From an uncultured Actinomycetes bacterium (lineage in GTDB: Bacteria; Actinomycetota; Actinomycetes; Nanopelagicales; Nanopelagicaceae): a stretch of DNA of 13,531 nt. Below are positions 1 to 6,856 of this stretch, piece after piece. Each line of letters begins with the position of its first letter. Positions within the stretch are counted from its first letter, which is position 1. The translations under genes were made by a program, and so were the position numbers. The notes under the pieces were generated by a model. It saw only the letters and a program-made list of their open reading frames with translations, did not search any database and was not told the DNA's origin. The stretch lies in contig CAIUSQ010000305.1 in the NCBI GenBank assembly GCA_903901905.1, positions 1 through 13,531 on the forward strand, in the 5' to 3' direction.

Positions 1-521
1 AAAAAGATACTTTTGATTATCTTCGTAAAGAAGATGCCCATTTTACTATCCATGCTGGTGAAGCGTATGGACTCCCCTCAATCTGGGAAGCAATCCAACT
101 CTGCGGAGCCGAAAGGTTAGGTCACGGAGTTCGAATCATCGATGATATTGATTTCTCTGGAACTACACCAAAGCTTGGTCGACTCGCATCTTATGTTCGA
201 GATCGAAGAATTCCACTAGAGCTATGTCCAACCTCAAACTTACAAACGGGTGCGGCAACAAGTTATGCCGAACACCCAATTGGCAAACTTGCTCAACTTC
301 GTTTTCGAGTGACACTCAATACTGATAATAGATTAATGAGTCAGACTTCGATGTCATTTGAAATGGAAGAAGCGGTTAAGGCCTTCAATTGGAATTTTGC
401 AGAGCTCCAACGATTAACAATTAATGCGATGAAGAGTGCTTTTATTCCATACCCAGAGCGTTTAGAGATTATAGAAAAGGTAATCAAGCCTGGGTATGAA
501 AAGATTTCATCCGGAAAATGA
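1..521 (+). CDS. add: Adenosine deaminase, 3' part (5' end outside window)
   Basis: The last 172 residues of a metal-dependent adenosine deaminase, which converts (deoxy)adenosine to (deoxy)inosine and ammonia in the cytoplasm. The first complete codon is at base 3. Visible family motifs are HAGE (visible residues 17-20, with the proton-donor Glu), GHG (40-42, zinc-ligand region), LCPTSN, and NTDNRLMS with the metal/catalytic Asp at visible residue 108. The N-terminal HxH zinc motif must lie upstream of the window. The stop codon overlaps the start of the P450 gene (ATGA), so the two are probably translated in a coupled way. Inosine produced here would feed the phosphorylase and hydrolase encoded further along. 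The assignment to the adenosine/AMP deaminase family is secure. Adenosine over adenine as substrate is inferred from the NTDNRLMS form and from the nucleoside-salvage context. Confidence 0.93.
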   Translation, partial: KDTFDYLRKEDAHFTIHAGEAYGLPSIWEAIQLCGAERLGHGVRIIDDIDFSGTTPKLGRLASYVRDRRIPLELCPTSNLQTGAATSYAEHPIGKLAQLRFRVTLNTDNRLMSQTSMSFEMEEAVKAFNWNFAELQRLTINAMKSAFIPYPERLEIIEKVIKPGYEKISSGK

Positions 522-1714
522 GTAATTCCGCCTTAAATTTTAACGATCCAGAGTTTGTTGCCAATCCATATCCCGCGCTTAAACAACTGCGCATGAACGA
601 AGGTCCTGTTTGGCATCAAGATATGCAGATGTTTTTGGCCGCTAAACATGGTGATGCCAATGATGTATTTCGTAACAAAGCATTAGGACGAATCTTTGCG
701 CCAAAAACTCCAGAGTTTGAATGGGAGGTTTTCAATTGGCTACATGCCGACTCAATTTTAGATAGCGAACCACCTAAGCACACTCGGCTGCGCTCACTAG
801 TGGCCAAGGCATTTAATCGCCAAAAAATTGAAGGTATGCGGCCTTCTGTCGAACGGATTACTCAAAAATTATTGGATGCAATTGATGAAAAAGTTAAATC
901 TGGCGAGTCCTTTGATCTCATTGCAGATTATGCCGAGCCCTTGCCAGTAAAGATCATTGCCGATCTTTTGGGCTTTCCTGAAAGCGAGGAGCATTTACTT
1001 CGTCCATGGTCGCAAGCGATTGTGAAGATGTATGAAGTAAATCCATCTTTGCAGTATCAAGATGATGCTAAGAAAGCAGGACGTGAATTTGCCGATTATG
1101 TGCGCGGATTGGCCGAGCAGCGTAAAAAAACCCCCGGCCAAGATTTGATTTCAGAGTTAGCAACAGTTGAAGAAAATGGCGAAAAGCTCAATATGCAGGA
1201 GTTGGTAGCAACTTGTATTTTACTACTTAACGCAGGCCATGAAGCAAGTGTGAATGCATTTGGAAATGGAATGGTGGCGGTTTTAGAACGTCCTGACCAA
1301 ACCAAACTGCTTCGAGAAAAGCCTAGGGAATTAACTAACACAGCATTAGAAGAGTTCATGCGCTTTGATGCTCCATTACATTTGTTTGAGCGAACCGCCA
1401 CTGCCGATACACAAATCGGGGGAGTTAAGATTAAAGAAGGGCAGAAAATAGCTGCATTGATTGGTTCAGCAAATCGCGATGAAACGGTTTTTACTTCCGC
1501 AGAAACCATGGACATAACCCGCGATCCAAATCCCCACATTGGTTTTGGTGCAGGTATTCACTTCTGTCTTGGAGCCCCATTAGCAAGACTTGAAATGAGC
1601 GTTTCGTTGCCTGCGTTATGGGAAAAGTACCCTGATATGCAACTTTCAACTAAGCCAGTTCGTCGTCCAACATTCGTGTTGCGAGGCTATGAAAGCGTTT
1701 TTATCTCCGCTTGA
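518..1714 (+). CDS. Cytochrome P450 (soluble bacterial type)
   Basis: A 398-residue soluble haem-thiolate monooxygenase of typical bacterial length, with no signal peptide or membrane segment. Landmarks in order: C-helix motif [13 protein letters not shown]-helix AGHEAS (residues 239-244); K-helix ExxR (E279-R282); haem loop [10 protein letters not shown] with the thiolate ligand Cys350. In the I-helix the usual Thr of AGx(D/E)T is Ala243, followed by Ser244, as in P450eryF (AGFEAS). The start is the ATG of an ATGA overlap with the adenosine deaminase stop; the ribosome binding site is weak, so coupled translation is likely. No ferredoxin or ferredoxin reductase gene is visible nearby. The last 28 bases overlap the 3' end of the oppositely oriented ribokinase gene. 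The substrate cannot be told from sequence, and its place beside nucleoside genes gives no clear clue. Confidence 0.93.
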   Translation: MSNSALNFNDPEFVANPYPALKQLRMNEGPVWHQDMQMFLAAKHGDANDVFRNKALGRIFAPKTPEFEWEVFNWLHADSILDSEPPKHTRLRSLVAKAFNRQKIEGMRPSVERITQKLLDAIDEKVKSGESFDLIADYAEPLPVKIIADLLGFPESEEHLLRPWSQAIVKMYEVNPSLQYQDDAKKAGREFADYVRGLAEQRKKTPGQDLISELATVEENGEKLNMQELVATCILLLNAGHEASVNAFGNGMVAVLERPDQTKLLREKPRELTNTALEEFMRFDAPLHLFERTATADTQIGGVKIKEGQKIAALIGSANRDETVFTSAETMDITRDPNPHIGFGAGIHFCLGAPLARLEMSVSLPALWEKYPDMQLSTKPVRRPTFVLRGYESVFISA

Positions 1715-2592
1715 TCTGGGTAAGACGACTGGGCACCTTTTTTAGTAACACTGCGAGATGCAATTTTTACGCCAAAACTCATAGCACTGGCGGGATCATC
1801 GCCCTTAGCTAAGGCGAAAGCAAAGCTGCCCACAAAACTATCACCTGCACCTGTTGTATCTACTGGTGTTGTTTGAGGCGCTGCACATCGAGTAATTGAG
1901 CCATCAGAATCTATAAAGATTGCACCCTGACTACCCAACGTAACAATGGAATTCTTGCCAGGTCTAAAGCTTTTTAAAATCTCATCACTAGCGGGCGAAG
2001 CACCGTGAAGCTCACGAAACTCAACTTCGTTAGGAATTATCCAATCGCAAAGATCTATCAAATCCTGAGAGAGTTTTTCAAATGGAGCGGGATTTAAAAT
2101 CGTTGTGCACCCGCGGCTCTTTGCAGCTTTAAACGCGGCTACCGTTACATCTTGTTTAATTTCACATTGGGCTATCACAATATTGAGATTAGGAATGTTA
2201 TTGATCGCATCTACGGCTCGGTTGATTTCAATCTCATGGTTTGCTCCCGGAATAATTATGATCCTATTTTCACCGTCGCCATCAACCCAAATATGTGCAA
2301 CTCCTGTGGGTGCATCACTGCGATCTACATATGAAACATTGATGCCAACTTTATTGAAGTTTTCTGCGATGGTATCTCCAAATACATCTTTCCCAAGTTT
2401 TCCAATGAAGTGAACTTGGGCTCCACACAATGCAGCCATCACGCCTTGGTTAGCACCTTTGCCCCCAAAACCTGTTGTGAAGACTTCGCCGACAAGTGTT
2501 TGACCTGGCTCTGGTAATACATTGGCATAGGCAGTTAAATCCATCATCGCACTTCCAACGACTGCAATAACAGCGGTCTGATTTTCACTCAT
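1687..2592 (-). CDS. rbsK: Ribokinase (PfkB family)
   Basis: Phosphorylates D-ribose to ribose-5-phosphate with ATP in the cytoplasm. The 301 residues match the usual ribokinase length. The first PfkB signature is GGKGANQ (residues 43-49) and the second is DTTGAGDSF (from 245), with catalytic base Asp251 and its anion-hole glycines. NPAP (167-170) and PNEVE (187-191) are also typical of ribokinases. It is divergent from the nucleoside hydrolase gene with only 18 bp between start codons, which strongly suggests that it uses the ribose released by that enzyme. A TACCCT -10-like box ends 6 nt before the ATG and there is no Shine-Dalgarno sequence, so the mRNA is probably leaderless. The 3' end overlaps the P450 gene tail to tail by 28 bp. 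Another PfkB sugar or nucleoside kinase is possible, but the context favours ribose. Confidence 0.9.
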   Translation of the reverse strand: MSENQTAVIAVVGSAMMDLTAYANVLPEPGQTLVGEVFTTGFGGKGANQGVMAALCGAQVHFIGKLGKDVFGDTIAENFNKVGINVSYVDRSDAPTGVAHIWVDGDGENRIIIIPGANHEIEINRAVDAINNIPNLNIVIAQCEIKQDVTVAAFKAAKSRGCTTILNPAPFEKLSQDLIDLCDWIIPNEVEFRELHGASPASDEILKSFRPGKNSIVTLGSQGAIFIDSDGSITRCAAPQTTPVDTTGAGDSFVGSFAFALAKGDDPASAMSFGVKIASRSVTKKGAQSSYPDQAEIKTLS

Positions 2593-2597
2593 TACGA

Positions 2598-2603
2598 TAG
2601 GGT
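2598..2603 (+). promoter_or_regulatory. Predicted -10 box of the nucleoside hydrolase gene (leaderless)
   Basis: TAGGGT on the plus strand, 7 nt before the hydrolase ATG. It overlaps the minus-strand -10 box of rbsK by five bases, so both boxes are contained in TAGGGTA (2598-2604). No good -35 is seen. Inferred from pattern only. Confidence 0.45.
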
Positions 2604-2604
2604 A
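2599..2604 (-). promoter_or_regulatory. Predicted -10 box of rbsK (leaderless)
   Basis: TACCCT on the minus strand, 6 nt before the ribokinase ATG. It matches the actinobacterial TANNNT -10 at the spacing expected when transcription begins at the start codon. A weak -35-like TTGAAG (minus strand, 2626-2621) lies 16 nt upstream, inside the hydrolase coding region. Inferred from pattern only. Confidence 0.5.
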
Positions 2605-2610
2605 CTGGCT

Positions 2611-3561
2611 ATGGGAAAAACTTCAATCATTTTGGATGTAGATTCTGGCATCGACGATGCATTTGCAGTTTTATTTGCCGCAGTACATCCTGATATCAAA
2701 CTGCTTGGTATCACTTGCGTGGATGGCAACACAAACATTGATAATGTTGTTGCAAATACCCTCAAAGTTTTAGATGCAGCGCAAGCACCAGATATTCCAG
2801 TTGCACGTGGAGCCCTTCGTCCTTTACTAGGGGAGAGTCAATATGCCGAATACGTACATGGCGCAGATGGTATGGGAGATCTAGGTATTGCTCCATCGAA
2901 GCGAAAAATTGATCCGCGTTCTGCTGTTGAACTACTTCGAGATTTGATTGAAAACTCATCAGAGCCAGTGACAATAGTTCCTTTAGCGCCCTTAACAAAC
3001 ATCGCTTTGTTCTTGAGAGCTTTTCCAGAGACAGCTAAGAAAATACATAGAATCGTTTTAATGGGCGGCTCTGCATCTGCTGGTAATGCCACTGCAACAG
3101 CTGAGTTCAATGTTTGGCACGATCCAGAGGCCGCGGCAATAGTTTTTCAAAGTGGAGTTCCAATAACTATGTATGGCCTCGACGTCTTCATGCGCCCTGG
3201 AATCACTCATGAACAAGCCCTTGAGCTCCAAAGTTCTTCCTCAAAATCCGCGCAGTTTGGAGGAGCACTAGCTTTAGCATTTATGGAGCGATTAGGAGTT
3301 TCTCCAATCACTTTAGGCGACTATGGGGCAGTAGCAAGCGTAATTCGCCCTGAATTATTTACTACTGCGATGTTTGATGTGGTTGTAGATACATCAGCAG
3401 GCCCGGCGCGCGGTCAGACAATTGTTGATAGACGTGATGCATTTTTACGCGAACTTGAACCGATTGATTTAGAAGATTCGGCAAAAGTCCGTGTGACATT
3501 GGATTTAGATGTAGAAGCCGTTGTAAAACTATGGCTTGATACTATTAAATCTAAAAATTAG
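2611..3561 (+). CDS. Inosine/uridine-preferring nucleoside hydrolase family protein
   Basis: Cleaves the N-glycosidic bond of ribonucleosides with water, giving a free base and ribose. The 316 residues fit the family (about 310-340). The N-terminal Asp cluster DVDSGIDD (D9, D11, D15, D16) supplies the calcium ligands and the presumed general base D11. Other landmarks are HGADGMGD (83-90), APLTN (126-130), MGG (151-153), AEFNVWHDPEAA (164-175) and the last calcium ligand D237 in LGDYGA. In classical IU-NH enzymes the residue before this Asp is a His that helps leaving-group departure; here it is Gly236. The gene is divergent from ribokinase, which would use the ribose. Its stop lies 18 bp from the stop of the convergent short ALDH-like gene. 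The exact base preference cannot be told. Confidence 0.9.
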   Translation: MGKTSIILDVDSGIDDAFAVLFAAVHPDIKLLGITCVDGNTNIDNVVANTLKVLDAAQAPDIPVARGALRPLLGESQYAEYVHGADGMGDLGIAPSKRKIDPRSAVELLRDLIENSSEPVTIVPLAPLTNIALFLRAFPETAKKIHRIVLMGGSASAGNATATAEFNVWHDPEAAAIVFQSGVPITMYGLDVFMRPGITHEQALELQSSSSKSAQFGGALALAFMERLGVSPITLGDYGAVASVIRPELFTTAMFDVVVDTSAGPARGQTIVDRRDAFLRELEPIDLEDSAKVRVTLDLDVEAVVKLWLDTIKSKN

Positions 3562-3579
3562 AACTTTCTTTCTTAAACT

Positions 3580-4422
3580 CTAAACCCCGATGGTATGCCA
3601 GATAGTTTTACTCTCTGTAAAGGCAGTAATTCGATGAGGAGTAGCGCCTTTAAAACTGTGAACTTTCTTTAGATTTTCGGCCCCAGCAACTTTGATCTCT
3701 GTAATTAACTTTGTAGACAGCCCAGAGATATCCATGGCATCGATATCCATATGTGATGCCATCCAAGGTGCGATTTCATCTTTTTTGCCCGTTAAAATAT
3801 TGACTACACCAGCTGGCAGATCACTTGTTGCTAGAACTTCGGCAAAGCTCATGGCAGATAAGGGCGCCTTAGTACTTGCCAGGATAATTACAGTATTTCC
3901 GGAAGTGATAATCGGTGCAATAGATTCAACTAACCCCAGCAGTGATGGATTCTCAGGTGCAACTGCCGATATAACACCCATACTTTCCGGAATCGTAAAA
4001 TTATAAAAAGGACCAGCAACTGGATTATTTGAACCAGTCAGAGATGAGATCTTGTCGCTCCACCCTGCATACCAAACTAAGGTATCAACTGCTTGCAGAA
4101 CTTCCTTCTCTGCCTTTACTTTTGTAACACCAGTTGTAACCATAATCTCTTCAATAAACTCAGATGTTCTACCCTGTAGCATCTCTGCAATTCGATACAA
4201 AATCTGTCCACGGTTATATGCCGTAGCTTTGCTCCAACCGTTGTGAGCTGCGCGTGCTGCGACAACTGCTTCTCGCAGATCTTTTCTTGACGCAAGACAT
4301 GGATTTGCAAGGAATGCACCTTTAGAAGTTTTCACTTCATATGTACGGCCAGATTCGCTACGAGGAAATGATCCGTTGATAAATAGTTTGTAAGTTTTTT
4401 TAACATCTATTCGATTACTCAC
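3580..4422 (-). CDS. Short aldehyde-dehydrogenase-like protein without catalytic domain; candidate split ALDH16 C-terminal subunit
   Basis: 280 residues homologous to the N-terminal (Rossmann) half of aldehyde dehydrogenases, but with no catalytic domain, no catalytic Cys and no LELGG motif. Recognisable pieces: YKLFINGSF near the N-terminus (11-19), GVISAVAPENPS (149-160, replacing GxxxxxxPWNFP), GNTVIILAS (175-183, with the usual KPAE lost), DLPAGVVNILTG (201-212) and DISGLS (231-236, where FTGST would be). It then jumps to a tail, FTESKTIWHTIGV (268-280), that resembles the C-terminal oligomerisation strand of normal ALDHs (YTEVKTVW). The start is GTG, with AGGGGG 7 nt upstream that overlaps the TAG stop of the preceding full-length ALDH gene, so translation is coupled. 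It is not a frameshifted remnant: the nucleoside hydrolase gene begins 18 bp past its stop. I infer a structural, non-catalytic partner of the upstream ALDH. NAD binding is doubtful. Confidence 0.85.
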   Translation of the reverse strand: MSNRIDVKKTYKLFINGSFPRSESGRTYEVKTSKGAFLANPCLASRKDLREAVVAARAAHNGWSKATAYNRGQILYRIAEMLQGRTSEFIEEIMVTTGVTKVKAEKEVLQAVDTLVWYAGWSDKISSLTGSNNPVAGPFYNFTIPESMGVISAVAPENPSLLGLVESIAPIITSGNTVIILASTKAPLSAMSFAEVLATSDLPAGVVNILTGKKDEIAPWMASHMDIDAMDISGLSTKLITEIKVAGAENLKKVHSFKGATPHRITAFTESKTIWHTIGV

Positions 4423-4429
4423 AGCAAAA

Positions 4430-4435
4430 CCCCCT
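4430..4435 (-). promoter_or_regulatory. Shine-Dalgarno of the short ALDH-like gene
   Basis: AGGGGG on the minus strand, 7 nt before the GTG start. It shares bases with the TAG stop codon of the upstream ALDH gene, the arrangement expected for termination-reinitiation coupling. It supports GTG at 4422 as the start. Confidence 0.6.
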
Positions 4436-5873
4436 ACTCATTGGAAACTCCTTTGAGGTATGCAGCCAAACCATGTCGCCCACCTTCGCGACCCCAGCCA
4501 GATTCTTTATATCCACCAAAAGGAGATGTCGGATCAAACTTATTGAATGAATTAGTCCAGATAACACCGGCTCGAAGTTGCTGGGCAGCCCACAAGGTCT
4601 TTGAACCTTTCTCGCCCCAAATACCTGCAGATAAGCCAAATGGGGTGTTATTTGCCTTCTCAATTGCCTCTTGTGGGGTGCGGAAAGTTAGTACTGAAAG
4701 AACAGGTCCAAATATCTCTTCCCGGGCAATTCGATGTGCTGCAGTAACGCCCGTGAAAATTGTTGGTGCAAACCAATAGCCCTTTTTAGGTAGATCACAG
4801 GCCGGACTCCAACGCTGACCGCCTTCACTATCTCCAACTTTTGCAAGTTCGATAATTTTTGCGAGCTGCTCTTTACTATTTATCGCGCCAACATCGGTGT
4901 TTTTATCCAATGGATCTCCAACACGGATTTTCTGCATGCGCTTCTTAAGTTTATGCAAGACCTCTTCAGCTACATTTTCTTGCAGAAGTAATCGAGAGCC
5001 GGCACAACAAACATGACCTTGGTTAAAGAAAATGCCATCAATGATTCCCTCAACAGTTTCATCGATAGCGGCGTCTTCAAAAACTATGTTTGCTCCTTTG
5101 CCGCCTAACTCTAAAGTCACACTCTTTTTTGTTGGCGCAACTGATCGCGCAATAATCTTTCCAACCTCTGTTGATCCAGTAAATGCGATTTTATCTATAC
5201 CTGGATGATTAACAATTAGAGCACCCGTTGAACCATCACCGGTGACAATATTTACAACACCAGCAGGCAGTTCGGCCTGTTGGCAAACTTCAGCAAATAA
5301 AAGTGCAGTTAGTGAAGTTGATTCGGCAGGTTTTAGAACAACTGTGTTTCCCGTAGCTAACGCCGGTGCAACTTTCCATGCCAACATTAATAATGGGAAA
5401 TTCCAAGGAATAATCTGTCCGGCAACGCCTAATGGTTTTGGAGAACTACCAAGGCCTGCATATTCGAGCTTATCTGCCCAACCTGCGTGATAGAAAAAAT
5501 GTGCGGCCGCTAATGGAATATCAGTATCGCGTGATTCGCGGATAGGTTTACCGTTATCTAAAGTTTCTAAGACTGCAAATTCACGAGCACGCTCTTGCAA
5601 AATACGTGCAATTCGAAAAAGATATTTTCCACGTTCTTTGCCAGAAGTCTTTGACCAGGTTGAGTTAAAAGCTTTACGCGCTGCTTTAACGGCGGCGTCA
5701 ACTTCGGATTTACCAGCCAAAGCAATTTTGCTAAGGATCTCTTCAGTGGCGGGATTTATCGTTGGAAAATGCTTACTCCCAGCAACAAATTTTCCACCGA
5801 TGAAGTGGCCATACTTTGGCTTAATGTTTGTGATCGCGCGTGACTCTGGAGCCGGTGCGTATTCAAAACTCAT
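4434..5873 (-). CDS. NAD(P)-dependent aldehyde dehydrogenase, catalytic subunit
   Basis: A full aldehyde dehydrogenase (479 residues from the ATG) that oxidises an aldehyde to the acid. From its position directly after deoC, the substrate is most likely the acetaldehyde released from deoxyribose-5-phosphate. Motifs: IIPWNFP, KPAES, FTGSTEVG (nucleotide fold), LELGGK with general base Glu255, and NQGHVCCAGSR with catalytic nucleophile Cys289; the 34-residue spacing equals that of human ALDH2 (268/302). I prefer ATG 5873 over an in-frame TTG at 5885, because GGAG (5883-5880) sits 6 nt before the ATG and the TTG would lie within the ribosome binding site. The protein stops shortly after FGGYKESGWGREGG with GLAAYLKGVSNE and lacks the usual final TEVKTVW strand, which is instead present in the downstream short gene. 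The gap to deoC is 35 bp and to the short gene 11 bp. Confidence 0.92.
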   Translation of the reverse strand: MSFEYAPAPESRAITNIKPKYGHFIGGKFVAGSKHFPTINPATEEILSKIALAGKSEVDAAVKAARKAFNSTWSKTSGKERGKYLFRIARILQERAREFAVLETLDNGKPIRESRDTDIPLAAAHFFYHAGWADKLEYAGLGSSPKPLGVAGQIIPWNFPLLMLAWKVAPALATGNTVVLKPAESTSLTALLFAEVCQQAELPAGVVNIVTGDGSTGALIVNHPGIDKIAFTGSTEVGKIIARSVAPTKKSVTLELGGKGANIVFEDAAIDETVEGIIDGIFFNQGHVCCAGSRLLLQENVAEEVLHKLKKRMQKIRVGDPLDKNTDVGAINSKEQLAKIIELAKVGDSEGGQRWSPACDLPKKGYWFAPTIFTGVTAAHRIAREEIFGPVLSVLTFRTPQEAIEKANNTPFGLSAGIWGEKGSKTLWAAQQLRAGVIWTNSFNKFDPTSPFGGYKESGWGREGGRHGLAAYLKGVSNE

Positions 5874-5879
5874 CGATCG

Positions 5880-5883
5880 CTCC
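5880..5883 (-). promoter_or_regulatory. Shine-Dalgarno of the aldehyde dehydrogenase gene
   Basis: GGAG on the minus strand, 6 nt upstream of ATG 5873. It decides the start in favour of this ATG rather than the TTG at 5885, whose third base is the first G of the site. Confidence 0.6.
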
Positions 5884-5908
5884 AATCCTTTTTAACCCTA
5901 ATCATTAA

Positions 5909-6856
5909 CTAATCCACACTCACATAGGTTGGACTAGCGTAGTAGCCATTGTCCATTTTCATTCGCTGCATCAATAAATCATTGAGCAGTGCACTTGCTC
6001 CTATGCGAAATAACTTTGAATTGAGCCATTCTTCACCAGCAGTCTCCTTCACCAAGACCAACTGTTTAATCGCATCTTTTGTGTTGCGAATTCCACCTGC
6101 AGGCTTGACCCCGATTCGTTTTTGAGTCATTTCGTAAAAATCCCGAACCGCTTCTAGCATCACCAAAACTACTGGGGCAGTTGCAGCAGGTGCCACCTTG
6201 CCAGTTGAAGTCTTAATGAAGTCAGCTCCCGCAGCCATTGCTAAAAATGAGGCCTTTCGCACATTGTCATACGTGACTAACTCACCAGTCTCAAAGATAA
6301 CTTTGAGATGGGCCTTTTCACCACACACCTGGCGAATGGTAACAATTTCGTTGAATACATCAATTAATCGTCCTTCTAAAAATGCTCCGCGATCAATGAC
6401 CATATCTATTTCACTAGCACCAGCATCGATTGCATCCTGAGTATCTAGAACTTTCACTTCAATAGATGCACGCCCCGATGGAAAAGCAGTTGATACGGCA
6501 GCAACGGGCACATGTTCACCGCCAATCAAATCAAGATGCTTTCGAGCTACACCAACCATGTCGTTATAAACGCAGATTGCGCCAACACTTGGAACGCTCG
6601 AATCAGTCGGGTCAGGCCGCACAGCTTTTGTGCAAAGAGCTTGGACCTTTCCCACAGTATCTGCACCTTCCAAAGTTGTTAGATCAACCATAGAGATAGC
6701 AGTATCTATTGCCCATCGTTTTGAAGTTGTCTTAATACTTCTAGTTGCAAGCATCGCAGCACGTGCATTTGCTCCAACTTGATCTACACCTGAAAGTTTA
6801 TTCAAATAGGTTTTTAGCGATGCTTCACTACCATCAACTAATCCGTAAAAACTCAC
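5909..6856 (-). CDS. deoC: Deoxyribose-phosphate aldolase (long, human DERA-like form)
   Basis: Class I aldolase that splits 2-deoxyribose-5-phosphate into glyceraldehyde-3-phosphate and acetaldehyde. The Schiff-base lysine is Lys215 in FIKTSTGK, and the second active-site lysine is Lys251 in VKPAGGIR; EIDMVID holds the conserved Asp. At 315 residues it is much longer than the E. coli enzyme (about 260) and close to human DERA (318), which also has its two lysines 36 residues apart; the C-terminal ELFRIGAS region is human-like too. The start is GTG, overlapping the TGA of the preceding mutase gene (GTGA), with AAGGA 9 nt upstream inside the mutase gene. It sits between the mutase that makes its substrate and the aldehyde dehydrogenase that would remove its acetaldehyde product. 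Confidence 0.95.
   Translation of the reverse strand: MSFYGLVDGSEASLKTYLNKLSGVDQVGANARAAMLATRSIKTTSKRWAIDTAISMVDLTTLEGADTVGKVQALCTKAVRPDPTDSSVPSVGAICVYNDMVGVARKHLDLIGGEHVPVAAVSTAFPSGRASIEVKVLDTQDAIDAGASEIDMVIDRGAFLEGRLIDVFNEIVTIRQVCGEKAHLKVIFETGELVTYDNVRKASFLAMAAGADFIKTSTGKVAPAATAPVVLVMLEAVRDFYEMTQKRIGVKPAGGIRNTKDAIKQLVLVKETAGEEWLNSKLFRIGASALLNDLLMQRMKMDNGYYASPTYVSVD

Noticed and set aside
1096..1539. 147-codon minus-strand open frame inside the P450 gene
   Set aside because: It is opposite the I-helix, ExxR and haem-proximal part of a clear P450, and shows no motif of its own.
1735..1745. T-run after the P450 stop as a rho-independent terminator
   Set aside because: The T-run is preceded by CTGGG direct repeats rather than a stem, and it lies in the ribokinase coding region (Lys-Lys codons).
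3562..3579. Possible terminator between nucleoside hydrolase and short ALDH-like gene
   Set aside because: The 18-bp gap is pyrimidine-rich but has no hairpin; likewise 11037-11073 shows no convincing stem.
3580..4422. Short ALDH-like gene as a truncated pseudogene
   Set aside because: The frame is intact, it has a strong Shine-Dalgarno, its C-terminal tail resembles a genuine ALDH end, and no leftover catalytic-domain sequence exists in the 18 bp before the next gene. An internal deletion that was kept is a better description.
5874..5885. TTG start at 5885 for the aldehyde dehydrogenase (four extra residues)
   Set aside because: The TTG overlaps GGAG, which is ideally placed 6 nt before ATG 5873, so the ATG is the better start.
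6289..6308. Inverted repeat TCTCAAAG-4-CTTTGAGA in deoC
   Set aside because: An 8-bp stem inside a conserved coding segment with no T-run; expected by chance in a window this size.
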